Positions 13,915-19,425 of a stretch of 19,425 bases of DNA are shown here, piece after piece. Location: positions 1 through 19,425 of the forward strand of contig JAZKYL010000097.1 in assembly GCA_045612105.1 (NCBI GenBank), written 5' to 3'. Position 1 is the stretch's first letter. Each line of letters opens with the position of its first letter. The translations under genes and the position numbers were made by a program. A model generated the notes under the pieces. The model saw nothing but the letters and a program-made list of their open reading frames with translations. It ran no database searches and was not told the origin of the DNA. Source of the stretch: SVTX01 sp045612105 (lineage in GTDB: Bacteria > Bacillota > Clostridia > Oscillospirales > CAG-272).

Positions 13915-13943
13915 ATTTTAGCACATAAAAGGTGTTTTGTCAA
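13915..13943 (-). promoter_or_regulatory. Promoter of the tRNA-Leu unit
   Basis: On the minus strand TTGACA (13938-13943), a 17-base spacer and TAAAAT (13915-13920). Transcription would begin near 13908 and cover both remnant units before the intact tRNA. Confidence 0.75.
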
Positions 13944-13980
13944 TACTAAAATATTATTTTGTTTCGAAGATCATATAAAC

Positions 13981-14246
13981 AAATTGCAATTTATCGGGAT
14001 GCTGTCTATTTAAAAGATGCATCCTCACCCACCACTTCGTGGTCCCCCCTCCCCTGTCTTGGGGAGGGCTCAGGCTTAACTGCGGCACATCCTTATCTGT
14101 TGACGAAAAGCCTTATCACGGCTACAAAATCGCTATCGGTTACGCTTTGCGTAAGCCCTCCCCAAGGCAGGGGAGGGGGGACCACGAAGTGGTGGGTGAG
14201 GATGCCCTATTTAGTTTTACAACAGACCGACAAATCAAAATTTGAA
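13981..14246 (+). repeat. Palindromic intergenic element, copy 3
   Basis: A 266-base element, the same length as copy 2 and in the same orientation. It begins AAATTGCAATTTATCGGGA and TGTCTATTTAAAAG. The main palindrome spans 14019-14215 (GCATCCTCACCCACC ... GGTGGGTGAGGATGC), with CCAC-TTC-GTGG and CCAC-GAA-GTGG mini-hairpins and CCCCTGTCTTGGGG / CCCCAAGGCAGGGG stems. The right end is ACAACAGACCGACAAATC followed by AAAATTTGAA. It fills the space between the gap terminator and the tRNA promoter. No protein is encoded. Confidence 0.85.
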
Positions 14247-14261
14247 ATCTCCATCAAAACA

Positions 14262-14293
14262 AAAAAGGAACTTCCCGAAGGAAGCTCCTTTTT
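14262..14293 (-). terminator. Terminator of gap
   Basis: On the minus strand AAAAAGGAGCTTCC and GGAAGTTCCTTTTT pair around a TTCG loop with one internal mismatch, followed by a T-run. It lies about 17 bases after the gap stop codon. Confidence 0.85.
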
Positions 14294-14309
14294 ATGTGTA
14301 GAAATCAAA

Positions 14310-15329
14310 TTAGTTGAGCTCTGCGAAGTACTTGATTGTACGAACCATCTGGCTGGTGTAGGAGTTCTCGTTGTCGTACCAAGAAACAACCTGAACCTGG
14401 TAGGTCTCGTCGTCGATCTTTGCAACCATGGTCTGGGTAGCATCGAAGAGAGAACCGTAGCTGATACCGATAACGTCGGAAGAAACGATCTGATCCTCGT
14501 TGTAACCGAAGGAAGCGGAAGAAGCAGCCTTCATAGCAGCGTTGATACCCTCAACGGTGATGTCGGTACCCTTAACAACAGCTACGAGAATGGTGGTGGA
14601 ACCGGTGCAGGTAGGAACTCTCTGAGCGGAGCCGATGAGCTTGCCGTTGAGCTCGGGGATAACAAGACCGATTGCCTTTGCAGCGCCGGTGGAGTTAGGA
14701 ACGATGTTCTGTGCGCCTGCACGAGCTCTTCTGAGGTCACCCTTTCTGTGAGGACCGTCAAGGATCATCTGGTCGCCGGTGTATGCGTGAACGGTGGTCA
14801 TGATACCGCTCTGGATGGGAGCGTAGTCGTTAAGAGCCTTAGCCATAGGAGCGAGGCAGTTGGTGGTGCAGGATGCAGCGGAGATGATCTTGTCATCAGC
14901 GGTGAGAGTGTTCTCGTTTACAGAGTAAACGATGGTCTTGAGGTCCTTACCTGCGGGAGCGGAGATAACAACCTTCTTAGCGCCTGCATTGATGTGAGCC
15001 ATGGACTTCTCGGTGGAGCAGTAGAAACCGGTGCACTCGAGAACTACGTCAACGCCGAGCTCACCCCAAGGGCAGTTTGCAGCGTCCTTCTCAGCGTAGA
15101 TCTTAAGAACCTTACCGTCAACGGTGATGGTGTTAGCCTCATCGTCGGAAGTAACGGTGTGACCGTCGTAACGACCCTGAGCGGTGTCGTACTTGAGAAG
15201 GTGAGCGAGCATGGAAGGCTTGGTGAGGTCGTTGATAGCTACGATCTCGTAACCCTCTGCGCCGAACATCTGACGGAATGCGAGACGACCGATACGGCCG
15301 AATCCGTTAATAGCAACTTTTACTGACAT
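14310..15329 (-). CDS. gap: Glyceraldehyde-3-phosphate dehydrogenase, type I
   Basis: A 339-residue glycolytic enzyme that oxidises glyceraldehyde-3-phosphate to 1,3-bisphosphoglycerate in the cytoplasm. The NAD site INGFGRIGR is at residues 7-15 and Asp34 in AINDL favours NAD. The active-site motif SAASCTTNCLAPM gives catalytic Cys154, with His181 in TTVHAYTGDQ as its base. The C-terminal WYDNENSYTSQMVR is typical. The length is normal and the ATG is preceded by GGAGG. Codon use is strongly biased and more GC-rich than its flanks, as in highly expressed genes. It stands alone, with its own promoter and terminator; no pgk or tpi follows in the window. Confidence 0.98.
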   Translation of the reverse strand: MSVKVAINGFGRIGRLAFRQMFGAEGYEIVAINDLTKPSMLAHLLKYDTAQGRYDGHTVTSDDEANTITVDGKVLKIYAEKDAANCPWGELGVDVVLECTGFYCSTEKSMAHINAGAKKVVISAPAGKDLKTIVYSVNENTLTADDKIISAASCTTNCLAPMAKALNDYAPIQSGIMTTVHAYTGDQMILDGPHRKGDLRRARAGAQNIVPNSTGAAKAIGLVIPELNGKLIGSAQRVPTCTGSTTILVAVVKGTDITVEGINAAMKAASSASFGYNEDQIVSSDVIGISYGSLFDATQTMVAKIDDETYQVQVVSWYDNENSYTSQMVRTIKYFAELN

Positions 15330-15371
15330 TTTTAGTGTCCTCCGTTTTATTTATTTTATTTTTTAACTGTG

Positions 15372-15407
15372 TAATTGGGAAGTAGGCTTTCCTTATCTTC
15401 CCAATTA
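15372..15407 (-). promoter_or_regulatory. Palindrome over the gap promoter start region
   Basis: TAATTGGGAAG (15372-15382) and CTTCCCAATTA (15397-15407) form a perfect 11-bp inverted repeat with a 14-base centre. One arm overlaps the -10 hexamer and start site of gap, and the other lies in the leader. It could be a repressor operator or a 5' mRNA hairpin. Confidence 0.6.
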
Positions 15408-15431
15408 TATATTTTAACTCATTTTTGTCAA
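15404..15431 (-). promoter_or_regulatory. Promoter of gap
   Basis: On the minus strand TTGACA (15426-15431), a 16-base spacer and TATAAT (15404-15409), giving a leader of about 70 bases before the ATG. The rest of the 330-base gap/proS intergenic region is AT-rich, with several TTTTGCATTTT-like stretches and no gene that I can support. Confidence 0.8.
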
Positions 15432-15580
15432 TTATGCAAGAGTTTTTTTGCATTTTTTGAAAAATTGTGATTTTGCATTTTATTGATAAATTTTTCACAG
15501 CTTTTGTGTGCATTTTGACGATAGATTTTTTAGCCGTATATTTATTTAAGGAAAAATTTGCGGAATTGTTGCCCGAATGC

Positions 15581-15609
15581 TTGACAAATGGGAGAATTTG
15601 ATTTATAAT
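15581..15609 (+). promoter_or_regulatory. Promoter of proS
   Basis: TTGACA (15581-15586), 17 bases, TATAAT (15604-15609): a perfect sigma-A consensus. The leader is only about 45 bases, too short for a T-box riboswitch, so charging-dependent control of this type is not expected. Confidence 0.85.
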
Positions 15610-15662
15610 AATTCTATTAGGCTTCTATAAAGCACATTATATCTATTGGAGTTGAGAAAATT

Positions 15663-17102
15663 ATGGCAAAGGAAAAAATGGTTGAACAGATCACGAGCAT
15701 GGACGTAGATTTTGCTCAGTGGTACACCGACGTTGTTAAAAAGGCAGAGCTTGTCGATTATTCGGGCGTTAAGGGATGTATGATCATCCGCCCCTACGGC
15801 TACGCTATCTGGGAGAACATACAGAGAGAGCTTGACCGCCGCTTCAAGGAGCTTGGTCACGAAAACGTATATATGCCTATGTTTATTCCCGAAAGTCTGC
15901 TTCAGAAGGAGAAGGATCACGTTGAGGGCTTCGCTCCCGAGTGCGCTATCGTCACTATTGGAGGTAACAACAAGCTCTCCGAGCGTCTTATCGTTCGTCC
16001 CACAAGTGAGACACTTTTCTGCGACCATTTCAAGAATATTATTCAGTCTTACCGCGACCTGCCCAAGCTCTATAATCAGTGGGTAAACGTAGTTCGTTGG
16101 GAAAAGACTACAAGACCCTTCCTCAGAACAAGTGAATTTCTCTGGCAGGAAGGTCATACCATGCACGAGACCGAGGCTGAGGCAAGAGAAGAGACTCTGC
16201 AGATGCTGAAGGTTTATGAGGAGTTCTATCTGAACTGTCTCGCTATCCCCGCTATCACCGGTCAGAAGACCGAGAAGGAGAAGTTTGCGGGTGCTGTTGA
16301 GACATACACCATCGAGCCTATGATGCACAACGGCGTAGCGCTTCAGGGCGGTACTACTCACTACTTCGGTCAGGGCTTCGCAAAGGCATTTGACATCACC
16401 TTCACTGGCAGAGACAACACCGTAAACTATCCTCACCAGACCTCCTGGGGTGTTTCGACCCGTATGATCGGAGCTATCATTATGGCTCACGGCGACGATA
16501 ACGGACTTATTCTGCCTCCCGCAATAGCTCCTATTCAGGTGGTTATTATTCCCGTTGCGCAGCACAAGGAAGGCGTTCTTGAGAAGGCAAACGAGCTGAA
16601 GGCTCGTCTTGCTGCGAAGGGAATCCGAGTTAAGCTTGACGACAGCGATCAGTCCACCGGTTGGAAGTACAGCCAGTACGAGATGAAGGGTGTACCTGTT
16701 CGTCTCGAGGTTGGTCCTCGCGATATCGAGAGCGGCAACTGCGTTCTTGTTTCCAGAGTTTCGAGAGAAAAGAACTTCGTTTCTATGGATAATCTTGAAG
16801 CAGAGGTTGAAAAGATGCTTAAGTTCGTTCACGACGAGCTTGTATCCAGAGCAGAGAAGAACCTCGCCGAGAAGACTCATACCGCTACTACCTACGAGGA
16901 GTTCCTCGACGTGGCAGAGAACAAGCCCGGCTTTATCAAGGCTATGTGGTGCGGTGACGTTGAGTGTGAAGATAAGCTCAAGGACGTTACCGGCGGTGTT
17001 AAGTCCCGTTGCATTCCTTTCGTTGAGGATCACCTCTCCGACAAGTGTGTTTGCTGCGGCAAACCCGCTAAGCATATGGTCGTCTGGGGACGTCAGTATT
17101 AA
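15663..17102 (+). CDS. proS: Prolyl-tRNA synthetase, archaeal/eukaryotic-like type (ProS type 3)
   Basis: A 479-residue class II aminoacyl-tRNA synthetase that joins proline to tRNA-Pro. The short form lacks the large editing insertion of the usual bacterial enzyme, marking the archaeal/eukaryotic-like type found in many Clostridia. Class II motif 2 falls in VRWEKTTRPFLRTSEFLWQEGHT (about 144-166), preceded by VRPTSET (111-117); motif 3 lies in SWGVSTRMIGAIIMAHGD (261-278). The anticodon-binding domain starts near 288. The C-terminal part has clustered cysteines (CGDVEC, CVCCGK) that may bind zinc, and the protein ends in WGRQY, the terminal Tyr being typical of this type. The ATG follows a GGAG. 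It is transcribed alone. Confidence 0.97.
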   Translation: MAKEKMVEQITSMDVDFAQWYTDVVKKAELVDYSGVKGCMIIRPYGYAIWENIQRELDRRFKELGHENVYMPMFIPESLLQKEKDHVEGFAPECAIVTIGGNNKLSERLIVRPTSETLFCDHFKNIIQSYRDLPKLYNQWVNVVRWEKTTRPFLRTSEFLWQEGHTMHETEAEAREETLQMLKVYEEFYLNCLAIPAITGQKTEKEKFAGAVETYTIEPMMHNGVALQGGTTHYFGQGFAKAFDITFTGRDNTVNYPHQTSWGVSTRMIGAIIMAHGDDNGLILPPAIAPIQVVIIPVAQHKEGVLEKANELKARLAAKGIRVKLDDSDQSTGWKYSQYEMKGVPVRLEVGPRDIESGNCVLVSRVSREKNFVSMDNLEAEVEKMLKFVHDELVSRAEKNLAEKTHTATTYEEFLDVAENKPGFIKAMWCGDVECEDKLKDVTGGVKSRCIPFVEDHLSDKCVCCGKPAKHMVVWGRQY

Positions 17103-17104
17103 TA

Positions 17105-17222
17105 GACCGTCGAAAAATTGTGGGATGCTACGTTGCTCCTCGAAAGCGGCTCGACGTAGGTAACTACGCCTTCGCCTTGCTTTCTCCGGTGCGACTTGCA
17201 TTCCGCAATTTTTCTTGGTCTA
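17105..17222. repeat. Second type of palindromic intergenic element
   Basis: About 118 bases bounded by an imperfect 24-bp inverted repeat (AGACCGTCGAAAAATTG...GGGATGC and GCATTCCGCAATTTTTC..GGTCT). An inner hairpin CTACGT/ACGTAG (17128-17160) and a CTTCGCCTT...CCGGTGCGACTTGCATTCC stretch follow. It is unrelated in its ends to the 266-base element. It starts only a few bases after the proS stop. Confidence 0.65.
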
Positions 17223-17239
17223 CGTTTTTTGTGAAAAGG

Positions 17240-17267
17240 GAAAAACTTTTTGAAAAAAGTTTTTCCT
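17240..17267 (+). terminator. Hairpin downstream of proS, probable terminator
   Basis: GGAAAAACTTTTT and AAAAAGTTTTTCC form a 13-bp stem. A related smaller inverted repeat, ACCTTTT...AAAAAGGT, follows at 17281-17310. The stem's own U-run may act as the release site; there is no separate T-run after it. Confidence 0.5.
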
Positions 17268-17375
17268 CCCCCACGCCCCCACCTTTTCAAAAACCTTCTT
17301 GGAAAAAGGTAATATCAAATTTAGAGTATTTGATAGCCGTAAGGTGTATTTATTGTTGATATGAAAGGAGAGCGT

Positions 17376-18533
17376 ATGTTTGCATCGGTCGGAAAATACC
17401 TGAAAAATTGCATAAAGAGTGTTGATCCGATACTGTTTATCTGCACGGTGATGCTCTCGCTTATCAGTATCGTGACCATATTCGGTGCGATGGACAATTT
17501 TGGCACAAGAAAGCTTATTATGCAGGTGGCGATGACCGCCGCGGGCATTATCGCGACGTTTATTATCGCAAATCTCGACTATCATCTTATAGTTGATAAG
17601 CTTTGGCTCTTTATGATCGCCTTTTCGGCACTTTTTCTCATCGTAACGCTGGTTTTCGGTAGTTCGGGCGAGAATATGGAGACCGCCAACCGTTCCTGGC
17701 TGAGGATACCCGGTATCGGAATTATGATCCAGCCCTCGGAGTTCGTAAAAATCGCTCTCGTTTGCTCCTTCGCCAAGCATATTTCACTTGTTAGAGAGCG
17801 GATAAATTATCCCAAGGAGCTACTGCTGCTTGCTCTCCACGCGGGGCTGATCGTGGGACTGATCCTTATTTCGGGCGACCTTGGCGTTGCTCTTGTTTAT
17901 ATGGCTTTTCTGCTCATAATGCTGTTTATCGGCGGACTTTCAGGTTGGTATTTCCTCGGCGGTGGAACACTTATGGTATTGGCATTCCCACTCATTTGGG
18001 ATATGCTTGCCACCTATCAGCAGGAGAGAATAATCGTTGGCTTTAATCCCGAGCTTGACCCCGAAGGCAAGGGAATGCAGGCATTGCTTTCAAAACAGTG
18101 TGTAGGCAACGGCGGACTTTTCGGAATAGGGCTTATGGGAAAAGGCGACTACGAGGTCTTGCCCGCATCCCATACCGACTTTATCTTCGCCACTGTTTGC
18201 GAAAAATTCGGTATAATTGGCGGACTATTGGTGATCGTTTTGCTTGTGATAATGGTCATAAGAATACTGTTTATTGCCAAAGATTGCGGCAGAGACTACG
18301 GCGGACTTATTTGCGTGGGTGTGGCGGCAATTATTGTGGTTCAGACTCTTGAAAATCTCGGAATGTGCCTTGCTATGCTGCCCGTTGTCGGTATTACGTT
18401 GCCTTTTCTGTCCTGCGGAGGCTCGTCGGTCTTGGCGACCTACGTTTTGGTCTCTCTCGTCCATAGCGTGAGAGGGCATAGGTCTCGCGCCCGTGAAACG
18501 GTAGGAGCTTATCAGAGAAAGAGAATAAGATAA
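17376..18533 (+). CDS. SEDS-family peptidoglycan glycosyltransferase (RodA/FtsW/SpoVE type)
   Basis: A 385-residue polytopic membrane protein of the SEDS family, which polymerises lipid II into glycan strands for elongation, division or spore cortex. About ten hydrophobic segments are visible. Family signatures include PGIGIMIQPSEFVKIAL (about 105-121), SGDLGVALVYMAFLL, the extracellular ALLSKQCVGNGGLFGIGLMGKG, HTDFIFATVCEKFG, and LPVVGITLPFLSCGGSS near the C-terminus. I place the start at ATG 17376, because AAAGGAG lies five bases upstream; the in-frame ATG at 17361 overlaps that site. RodA seems more likely than FtsW from the pattern, but no partner PBP gene lies nearby to decide. A terminator follows directly. 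Confidence 0.9.
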   Translation: MFASVGKYLKNCIKSVDPILFICTVMLSLISIVTIFGAMDNFGTRKLIMQVAMTAAGIIATFIIANLDYHLIVDKLWLFMIAFSALFLIVTLVFGSSGENMETANRSWLRIPGIGIMIQPSEFVKIALVCSFAKHISLVRERINYPKELLLLALHAGLIVGLILISGDLGVALVYMAFLLIMLFIGGLSGWYFLGGGTLMVLAFPLIWDMLATYQQERIIVGFNPELDPEGKGMQALLSKQCVGNGGLFGIGLMGKGDYEVLPASHTDFIFATVCEKFGIIGGLLVIVLLVIMVIRILFIAKDCGRDYGGLICVGVAAIIVVQTLENLGMCLAMLPVVGITLPFLSCGGSSVLATYVLVSLVHSVRGHRSRARETVGAYQRKRIR

Positions 18534-18535
18534 AG

Positions 18536-18559
18536 AAAAAAGCGGTTCTCCGCTTTTTT
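18536..18559 (+). terminator. Terminator after the SEDS gene
   Basis: AAAAAGCGG and CCGCTTTTT form a stem around TTCT, followed by more T residues. Confidence 0.85.
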
Positions 18560-18575
18560 TCTTTGGAGTAACATA

Positions 18576-18599
18576 TTTTCGATCTTCTCGAAATATAAT
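18576..18599 (+). promoter_or_regulatory. Possible promoter/operator before the DUF4830-like gene
   Basis: TTTCGA/TCGAAA (18577-18593) is an inverted repeat next to a TATAAT (18594-18599). No convincing -35 lies at the usual distance, so this is a weak promoter or one that needs an activator. Confidence 0.35.
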
Positions 18600-18635
18600 T
18601 CAGTAAAGTAACGTTAGGGTTTTGGGAGGCATAGT

Positions 18636-19124
18636 ATGTTTATTTATTCATTTCGCGCGTCGACGTTAAAATTCTTGGGCATTATTTCGGTAACGCTTGT
18701 TGCGCTTATCGCCATAATCGCGTTTGTTCCAGTGTATGCCGAAAACACGGGCTCGGTCAATACGGCTACGGACGGTCAGGTCAGTTACAGCTATGACAAG
18801 GTCAAAAGCTCCGCCGATGCCGTGAATTTTCTCGCGCAGTTTGGGTGGACCGTTGACGGTGGCAAGCCCGAGAGCGCGCAGGTGACTATCCCCGCCGAGT
18901 TTGACAAGGTCTTCGCGGCTTATAATGAGATCCAGAAGGCTCAGGGGCTGGATCTTTCCAAGTACAAGAAAAAAGAGTTGACAAGATATACCTTTGAGGT
19001 CACCAATTACAAGGACTACGATGGCAAGGTCTACGCAAACGTGTTGGTTTACAGAAATAAGGTCGTTGGTGGCGATATCTGCTCAGCGGACGTGTCCGGA
19101 TTTGTCCATGGGTTTGAAAAATAA
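18636..19124 (+). CDS. DUF4830-like membrane-anchored protein
   Basis: A 162-residue protein. Residues 1-36 form an uncleaved or cleavable export signal (hydrophobic at about 13-33, ending VYA). The rest matches the pattern I associate with DUF4830 proteins of Clostridia: a (V/A)NFLAQFGWTV segment near 63-72, VTIPAEFDKVFAAYNEIQKA (83-102), QGLDLSKYKKKELTRYTFEV, then VYANVLVYRNKVVGGDICS and a final GFVHGF. The role is unknown; such proteins are probably external and of about this length. The start has GGGAGG upstream. It is a single gene between terminators. Its stop codon lies inside the solo repeat end that follows. Confidence 0.8.
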   Translation: MFIYSFRASTLKFLGIISVTLVALIAIIAFVPVYAENTGSVNTATDGQVSYSYDKVKSSADAVNFLAQFGWTVDGGKPESAQVTIPAEFDKVFAAYNEIQKAQGLDLSKYKKKELTRYTFEVTNYKDYDGKVYANVLVYRNKVVGGDICSADVSGFVHGFEK

Positions 19125-19141
19125 ATTGCAATTTATCGGGG
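19123..19141 (+). repeat. Solo end of the 266-base element
   Basis: AAATTGCAATTTATCGGG is identical to the left end of copy 3 (13981-13998), but the palindrome does not follow. Instead two GGGACGCG direct repeats and a terminator come next. The match begins at the stop codon of the gene before it. Confidence 0.7.
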
Positions 19142-19155
19142 ACGCGGGGACGCGT

Positions 19156-19181
19156 GCAACCTTTTTTGTAAAAAAGGTTGC
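19156..19181 (+). terminator. Terminator after the DUF4830-like gene
   Basis: GCAACCTTTTTT and AAAAAAGGTTGC form a perfect 12-bp hairpin with a two-base loop, suited to stop transcription from either side. Confidence 0.6.
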
Positions 19182-19425
19182 GCCAAAAAACTTCCCTCCA
19201 AAAAAAGGAAAGATTGCGCTAATGCTGTCATTTGAAACCATATTGATTTGAACCGAAGTTTATCTTCTATCGTGTTGCAAGTTTATATGAAACCTTTTAA
19301 ACAAAAGAGTTTGCAATACACCCGAAATACGATAGCAGTGAGGCTTTGATCAAAATCCTCACGGTTTTACAAGATGAAATGGCTACACTTCCAACCATTT
19401 TTTGGGGAAGTTTTTGAAGAGCTCG
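19182..19425. other. Right-edge non-coding region with hairpins
   Basis: No gene can be supported in the last 240 bases. CTATCGT...ACGATAG with inner TTGCAA/TTGCAA (19267-19335) and GTGAGG/CCTCAC around the palindrome TTTGATCAAA (19338-19362) form a cluster of hairpins. A short open frame from ATG 19374 (MKWLHFQPFFGEVFEEL) runs off the end without a ribosome site. Confidence 0.4.

Noticed and set aside
13613..14013. Short plus-strand frames with repeated peptides
   Set aside because: They are translations of the tRNA-Leu gene and its tandem remnants and have no coding signal.
13959..15326. A 455-codon open frame on the plus strand
   Set aside because: It lies antisense to gap across its whole length, starts in the palindromic element and has a biased low-complexity composition that comes from the codon bias of gap.
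15610..15662. T-box leader for proS
   Set aside because: The leader is only about 45 bases and contains no T-box or specifier stem.
15603..17201. A 532-codon open frame on the minus strand
   Set aside because: It is the antisense shadow of proS, and it starts in the second palindromic element without a ribosome site.

Overview
The window looks like chromosomal DNA from an endospore-forming member of the Clostridia (Bacillota), perhaps Oscillospirales-like. The grounds are a spoIIGA-sigE sporulation pair, near-consensus sigma-A promoters (TTGACA/TATAAT), AGGAGG-type ribosome binding sites, GTG and TTG starts, UUCG-looped intrinsic terminators, and protein families common in gut Clostridia (ECF sigma plus membrane partner, DUF4830-like protein, ProS type 3). 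The genus assignment is inference.

Layout. 1-25 is the 3' tip of a 23S rRNA gene, followed by a terminator and no visible 5S. 233-3240 (minus) is a visibly AT-rich accessory block: an ECF sigma factor translationally coupled to a small membrane protein, then a secreted propeller-like protein coupled to a YD-repeat lipoprotein. 3271-3545 is the first copy of a palindromic element. 3599-7245 (plus) is a second ECF sigma factor coupled to a 966-residue membrane-anchored protein whose outer part is a threefold repeat. 7306-8987 (minus) is spoIIGA-sigE with a Spo0A-type promoter. 9060-12649 (plus) holds an M55 D-aminopeptidase-like protein, a TIM-barrel sugar isomerase-like protein and an FAD-dependent oxidoreductase, with the second element copy before the last. 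12662-13606 (plus) has a strong promoter, a highly structured RNA ending in a terminator, and a small two-helix membrane protein. 13579-13943 (minus) is a tRNA-Leu(UAG) unit whose own leader carries two truncated tRNA-Leu 5' halves. 13981-14246 is the third element copy. 14262-15431 (minus) is glyceraldehyde-3-phosphate dehydrogenase with a palindrome over its promoter. 15581-19181 (plus) holds prolyl-tRNA synthetase, a second type of palindromic element, a RodA/FtsW-family SEDS protein and a DUF4830-like protein. The last ~240 bases show hairpins but no supported gene.

How the parts relate. The two ECF cassettes share one logic: a cytoplasmic sigma factor whose stop codon overlaps the start of a membrane-spanning partner, which suggests envelope sensing. 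spoIIGA-sigE is the classic protease plus pro-sigma-E pair for mother-cell gene expression. The housekeeping half (gap, proS, SEDS, tRNA-Leu) is separated by non-coding palindromes.

The most unusual items are the structured RNA at 12697-12862, the tRNA-Leu leader built from two tandem 101-bp units with hairpin-invaded tRNA halves, and the ~266-bp palindromic element present three times with shared ends plus a solo end at 19123. No transposase, integrase, CRISPR array or known defence system was seen.
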